Assembly (NCBI GenBank): GCA_002479145.1
Contig: DLLX01000050.1
Coordinates: 1 to 18,761 of the forward strand
Direction of reading: 5' to 3'
Length of the DNA stretch: 18,761 nt
From: Prevotella sp. UBA7551
Lineage (GTDB): Bacteria; Bacteroidota; Bacteroidia; Bacteroidales; Bacteroidaceae
The notes below the pieces were generated by a model. The model had not been told where the DNA came from. It searched no databases and worked only from the letters and a program-made list of their open reading frames with translations. Position 1 is the first letter of the stretch. The number at the start of each line of letters is the position of its first letter. Both the position numbers and the translations under genes were made by a program. Shown one piece after another: positions 15,156 to 18,761 of this stretch.

Positions 15156-15692
15156 ATGAAAAAGTCTCTTTTCGCCCTGCTCTTTGCGCTCCTTCCACTC
15201 CTCGCCAACGCTCAAGAGACCTCCCAAGCGGGCGCACATCCCCTGCGCTTTGCCTGGTTCAGTCAGGAGGAAGTGCTTCGCGCCATGCCCGAATATGCGG
15301 CAGCAGAGCGCTATCTCGATTCGCTTAGGGCGGAGTACAACCACGAGGCCAAGCGTTCTGCCGACGATTTTTCAATCAAGTACGAGGAATTTCTTGACCA
15401 GCAGCGCACACTTGCCACCTCCATCCGCAACAAGCGACAGGCAGAGTTGCAAGACATGATGCTCCGAAACATTGCTTTCAAGACGGAGGGCGAACAACTA
15501 TTGGAGCGTGAGACTAAACGGGTGATGGCTCAGGTGAAACGCCGTCTGCACACGGTTGTGGCCGAAATTGCCCGCAAACGGGGCTATGCCTTCGTACTCA
15601 ACAGCGACAATGACAACCTGCCCTATGCGGATACAGGACAAGGCGACGATATTACGCAGGCGCTTAAAGAGGAACTGACAGCGGAGAAATAA
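15156..15692 (+). CDS. Skp/OmpH-family periplasmic chaperone, divergent copy 3
   Basis: This 178-residue protein starts at the ATG 15156 (AGGAAAG ahead, signal peptide MKKSLFALLFALLPLLANA, cleavage before QET). The Met 13 codons upstream would give an N-terminus unlike a signal peptide. The mature chain shows RFAWFSQEEVLRAMPEYAAAERYLDSLRAEY, a charged helical arm with many Arg, and AEIARKRGYAFVLNSDNDNLPYAD, which is the Skp C-terminal strand. It is the most diverged of the three and has an extra loop between the signal peptide and first strand (residues 20-32). It follows a stable hairpin, so it may be expressed at a different level from copies 1 and 2. A periplasmic chaperone role is likely but may be specialised. 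Confidence 0.85.
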   Translation: MKKSLFALLFALLPLLANAQETSQAGAHPLRFAWFSQEEVLRAMPEYAAAERYLDSLRAEYNHEAKRSADDFSIKYEEFLDQQRTLATSIRNKRQAELQDMMLRNIAFKTEGEQLLERETKRVMAQVKRRLHTVVAEIARKRGYAFVLNSDNDNLPYADTGQGDDITQALKEELTAEK

Positions 15693-15743
15693 CTCCAAAC
15701 TTTCTTGCCTGCAAGCTACTTTTACTTCAATAAAACCATTCAC

Positions 15744-16580
15744 ATGACTCTTCCACATACTCCCGGCCCCATCGGTGTATTCGATTCCGGCTATGGCGGA
15801 TTGACCATTCTACACGCCATCCGCCAATTACTGCCACAGTATGACTACATCTATTTAGGCGATAACGCACGTGCTCCCTACGGCTCCCGATCGTTTGAAG
15901 TTGTCTATCAGTTCACGCGGCAAGCCGTTGTAAAATTGTTTGAAATGGGATGCCACCTTGTCATCCTGGGCTGCAACACGGCTTCAGCCAAGGCTTTGCG
16001 CACCATTCAGCAGTCAGACCTTCCCCTTCTCGATCCTACCCGCCGTGTACTGGGCGTCATCAGGCCTACGGTAGAAGTGGTTGGAACGCTCACCAAGACG
16101 CGCCACATCGGCATTCTCGCCACCGAGGGCACCATAAGGAGCCACAGCTATGCGCTTGAAATCAAGAAACTGTCACCAGACATTACCGTAACAGGCGTAG
16201 CATGCCCCCTTTGGGTGCCCATCATCGAGAACAATGAGGCAGAAACGCCTGGCGCAGACTACTTCGTCAAGAAGCGCATTGACCACATACTCCAAACCGA
16301 CCCAGCCATCGACACCCTCATTTTGGGCTGCACACACTATCCCATCCTGATGCCCACGATAAAGAAATACACCCCTAACAACGTCAATGTGATGGCACAA
16401 GGGGACTACGTTGCACGCAGCCTGCACGACTATCTCCACCGACACCCAGAGATGAACGCACGTTGCACACTCCATGGAACGGTAAGATACTTCACCACCG
16501 AAAGGGCAGACAAGTTTGATGACCATGCCAGCATCTTTCTCGATGACAAGGTAAAGGCGGAGCATATCAGCCTGGAATAA
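15744..16580 (+). CDS. murI: Glutamate racemase
   Basis: This cytoplasmic, cofactor-independent enzyme converts L-glutamate to the D-glutamate of peptidoglycan stem peptides. From the ATG at 15744 it has 278 residues, a normal length. The signatures are complete: GVFDSGYGGLT (11-21, Asp14-Ser15), YLGDNARAPYGSRS (37-50), the first catalytic cysteine in LGCNTASA (Cys77), and the second in ILGCTHYPIL (Cys196, His198). The Met 13 codons upstream is rejected because the family begins shortly before GxFDSGxGG. It starts 51 bases after copy 3 of skp and closes the cluster. The skp-murI linkage is common in Bacteroidales. Confidence 0.96.
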   Translation: MTLPHTPGPIGVFDSGYGGLTILHAIRQLLPQYDYIYLGDNARAPYGSRSFEVVYQFTRQAVVKLFEMGCHLVILGCNTASAKALRTIQQSDLPLLDPTRRVLGVIRPTVEVVGTLTKTRHIGILATEGTIRSHSYALEIKKLSPDITVTGVACPLWVPIIENNEAETPGADYFVKKRIDHILQTDPAIDTLILGCTHYPILMPTIKKYTPNNVNVMAQGDYVARSLHDYLHRHPEMNARCTLHGTVRYFTTERADKFDDHASIFLDDKVKAEHISLE

Positions 16581-16674
16581 CACCACAGACCATAATACAA
16601 AACAGTGGGAATCACTCAAAGCAAGCGACAAAGATAGGGTAGAGGCTTGCTGAAAGGCATGCCATCTGGAAAAG

Positions 16675-16733
16675 AAACGAGACCGTCGGTGAATCGAAGG
16701 CTGCAATGCGCCCTACCACCGACGGTCTCGTTT
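16675..16733. terminator. Bidirectional terminator between murI and ispG
   Basis: AAACGAGACCGTCGGTG (16675-16691) and CACCGACGGTCTCGTTT (16717-16733) form a perfect 17-bp stem with a 25-base loop between two convergent genes. On the minus strand the stem is followed by CTTTTCC; on the plus strand only the stem's own TTT serves. It is best read as a shared terminator. Confidence 0.85.
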
Positions 16734-16784
16734 CCCTTCATATTATGTATGGTTTCCACCCCATAGGGCGTAAACCTCTCAGCA

Positions 16785-18692
16785 TCACGCTTGCCTATGG
16801 TCGTTTGCGATAAGCCGAAGCAGGTGCTCCACAGCCTCTTCCTCAGGTATTCCGCGCTCCACACACTCCTTGCCGCGATAGAGGGCGATACGTCCCACGC
16901 CTGCACCGACGTAGCCATAATCAGCATCCGCCATCTCTCCAGGGCCGTTGACGATGCATCCCATGATGCCTATTTTCAAACCTTTCATGCCCTTTGTGGC
17001 CTCCTTCACCCGCGCAATGGTCGTCCGCAAGTCATAGAGCGTGCGTCCGCAGCCCGGACAAGATATATACTCCGTCTTGACCATGCGCAGACGTCCAGCC
17101 TGAAGAATGGAGAACGCGGTGTCGGTAAGGTCCTGCACGGGTATGTCCCCGTGGTTCATCAGCCACAATCCATCCGTCAGTCCGTCCATAATCAGTGCGC
17201 CCATATCCGCTGCGGCCTCCAGCTGCAGGTCGGCTTTCTCATCCATTGAGTGCTGATAAGCCTGCGCAAAGACCACCGGATTGGCTAATCCATGCGACAT
17301 CAAGTCGTGGACAAGGGCACGCTGTTCGCCAAGACGGTTCTGGTGTTGGCTGGGCACGACCACTACCACATTGGGATTGGCCTTCAGACACGCCCTATAC
17401 TCCTCGGAATTGCTCCCATAAGGCAGCACAAGAAAGATCGGTGCCGTGTCGTGTACGGCAGAGATATAGGGCATGGCGTTGGCGGTAAAGATTGGAAACA
17501 TCTTGTCCGCCATGTCCATGTGCTTCTTCAGCTCACGCCCAAAAGCATTGAAATCTACGATGTAACACTGTTCCTTCACTGGGTGTTCCGGCATCTGTTG
17601 CCCCACATAGATGTAATCGGGACGCAACGTTTCCTTACCCAACGGAGACATATCAGCCTTCTGATGGCCGACTTCCGTCTCGTTGCCATGTATCTCCGAG
17701 ACGATGACCACGGGCGTTTGCGTACCACCGATGTTACGTACCGCCAAGGTCTTGCGCCGCTCTGGGTGCAAGTAGTCGAAATTCTTCGCCGGAGTAGCGG
17801 GTATGAAGACGTGGCCCTGCTTCCTTCTCATATAGCGCACAAGATGTTGTGCAACGGGAATCTCGGCCTCCGGCTCTTCGCTGAGCGACACGCGTATGGT
17901 GTCTCCGAGGCCGTCTGCCAGCAGCGCACCGATACCCACGGCACTCTTGATGCGCCCGTCTTCACCCTCTCCAGCCTCTGTCACACCAAGATGAAGCGGG
18001 TAGTGCATGTCCTCTCGGTCCATCTCGGCCACCAATAGGCGCACCGAGCGCACCATGACCACCGTATTGGAGGCCTTGATGGAGATGACCACGTCGGAGA
18101 AATCATGCTTTTTGAAGATACGGAGAAACTCCATGCAACTCTCTACAATTCCTTCCGGCGTGTCACCATAGCGCGACATGATGCGGTCGGACAGACTTCC
18201 ATGGTTCACTCCGATGCGAACGGCGGTGTGGTGGGCCTTGCAAATGTGGATGAAGGCCTCCAGTCGCTCCTCTATCTTATGCAATTCCTGTGCATACTCC
18301 TCGTCGGTGTATTCCAAATGCCTAAAGGTGCGTGCGGGATCGACGTAGTTTCCTGGGTTGATACGCACTTTCTCGACGTGGCAAGCGGCCATATCAGCCA
18401 CATTAGCGTTGAAGTGGACGTCGGCACAGAGCGGTTGTTCATAGCCGTCCTTGCGCAACTGCTGACGGATATTAGCCAGATTCTCTGCCTCACGCCTTCC
18501 CTGCGTGGTCAGTCGCACCAGTTCGCCGCCGGCATCGATAATGCGTTTACACTGCGCCACGCTTCCATCGGTGTCATCGGTCGATGTGGTGGTCATCGAT
18601 TGCACGCGCACTGGGTTGTCACCACCGATGCAGAGATGCCCCACATGGACTACTGACGAAGCACGACGCTTGTAGTTAAACAAATCTATCAT
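16785..18692 (-). CDS. ispG: 4-hydroxy-3-methylbut-2-enyl diphosphate synthase (IspG/GcpE)
   Basis: IspG reduces methylerythritol cyclodiphosphate to HMBPP in the MEP route to isoprenoids, using a [4Fe-4S] cluster. The 635-residue protein is the long three-domain type found in plants, Chlamydia and Bacteroidetes, not the roughly 370-residue E. coli type. Residues 1-290 are the TIM barrel (GGDNPVRVQSMTTTSTDDTD from 24; LHLGVTEAGEGEDGRIKSAVGIG). The insert domain spans about 290-510. The C-terminal Fe-S domain has ISCPGCGRTLYD (Cys545, Cys548) and GCIVNGPGE (Cys579, Glu586), the expected three Cys plus one Glu ligands. The start MIDLFNYKRRASSVVHVG at 18692 matches the family N-terminus. Its product supplies the isoprenoid units used by UppS in this window. 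It is convergent with murI and belongs to a separate transcript. Confidence 0.96.
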   Translation of the reverse strand: MIDLFNYKRRASSVVHVGHLCIGGDNPVRVQSMTTTSTDDTDGSVAQCKRIIDAGGELVRLTTQGRREAENLANIRQQLRKDGYEQPLCADVHFNANVADMAACHVEKVRINPGNYVDPARTFRHLEYTDEEYAQELHKIEERLEAFIHICKAHHTAVRIGVNHGSLSDRIMSRYGDTPEGIVESCMEFLRIFKKHDFSDVVISIKASNTVVMVRSVRLLVAEMDREDMHYPLHLGVTEAGEGEDGRIKSAVGIGALLADGLGDTIRVSLSEEPEAEIPVAQHLVRYMRRKQGHVFIPATPAKNFDYLHPERRKTLAVRNIGGTQTPVVIVSEIHGNETEVGHQKADMSPLGKETLRPDYIYVGQQMPEHPVKEQCYIVDFNAFGRELKKHMDMADKMFPIFTANAMPYISAVHDTAPIFLVLPYGSNSEEYRACLKANPNVVVVVPSQHQNRLGEQRALVHDLMSHGLANPVVFAQAYQHSMDEKADLQLEAAADMGALIMDGLTDGLWLMNHGDIPVQDLTDTAFSILQAGRLRMVKTEYISCPGCGRTLYDLRTTIARVKEATKGMKGLKIGIMGCIVNGPGEMADADYGYVGAGVGRIALYRGKECVERGIPEEEAVEHLLRLIANDHRQA

Positions 18693-18707
18693 ATCTATTA
18701 TTGCAGA

Positions 18708-18715
18708 CTAAAGTA
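18708..18715 (-). promoter_or_regulatory. Weak candidate -7 box of ispG
   Basis: TACTTTAG on the minus strand differs from TAnnTTTG at one base and lies 16 bases before the ATG at 18692. No -33 TTTG stands at the right distance, so the promoter may instead be further upstream, outside the window. Confidence 0.25.
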
Positions 18716-18761
18716 GCTCCCAAGCACTAACACTTGTAGCGATAACCCTCCATTTTTGACA

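Noticed and set aside
17292..18038. 248-codon plus-strand frame
   Set aside because: It is antisense to the well-supported ispG gene and has no features of its own.

Overview
The window looks like chromosomal DNA from a Bacteroidales bacterium, most likely Prevotella-like. The supporting signs are promoters of the Bacteroidetes TAnnTTTG type, a C-terminal domain of the type IX secretion (T9SS) sorting kind, a TLCLPF-type secreted protein, a TPR-membrane-AraC hybrid regulator, a lipoprotein with an acidic stretch directly after the lipid cysteine, and the large plant-like form of IspG. The species cannot be fixed from sequence alone. No rRNA, tRNA, CRISPR array, insertion sequence or phage gene was found.

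Left part, minus strand (1-5501). A secreted protein with a TLCLPF motif runs off the left edge. A gene-poor stretch of about 760 bases follows and holds a run of imperfect 22-base repeats. Next comes a 668-residue T9SS cargo protein made of degenerate Trp/Tyr repeats, with its own promoter and terminator. A TPR / transmembrane / AraC-type HTH regulator lies upstream of it in the same orientation, and a perfect 20-base palindrome sits between the two.

Middle (5502-8291). A plus-strand pair encodes a NifU/IscU-N-like Fe-S scaffold homologue and a cysteine-rich GGGtGRT-family protein. The pair has a promoter overlapped by a TACCTA/TAGGTA palindrome, a strong Shine-Dalgarno site before the second gene, and a textbook terminator after it. 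This is the least understood system in the window and the best candidate for new biology.

Right part (8292-16580, plus). A compact envelope-biogenesis cluster runs: DUF6242-like surface lipoprotein, DUF6089-like outer-membrane barrel, uppS, bamA, three Skp/OmpH paralogues, murI. Several junctions overlap (8 bases and 4 bases), which implies co-transcription and coupled translation. The genes serve lipid-carrier synthesis (UppS), D-glutamate for peptidoglycan (MurI), and delivery and folding of outer-membrane proteins (Skp, BamA). A 17-bp hairpin separates this cluster from the convergent ispG (minus, 16785-18692), whose isoprenoid product ultimately feeds UppS.
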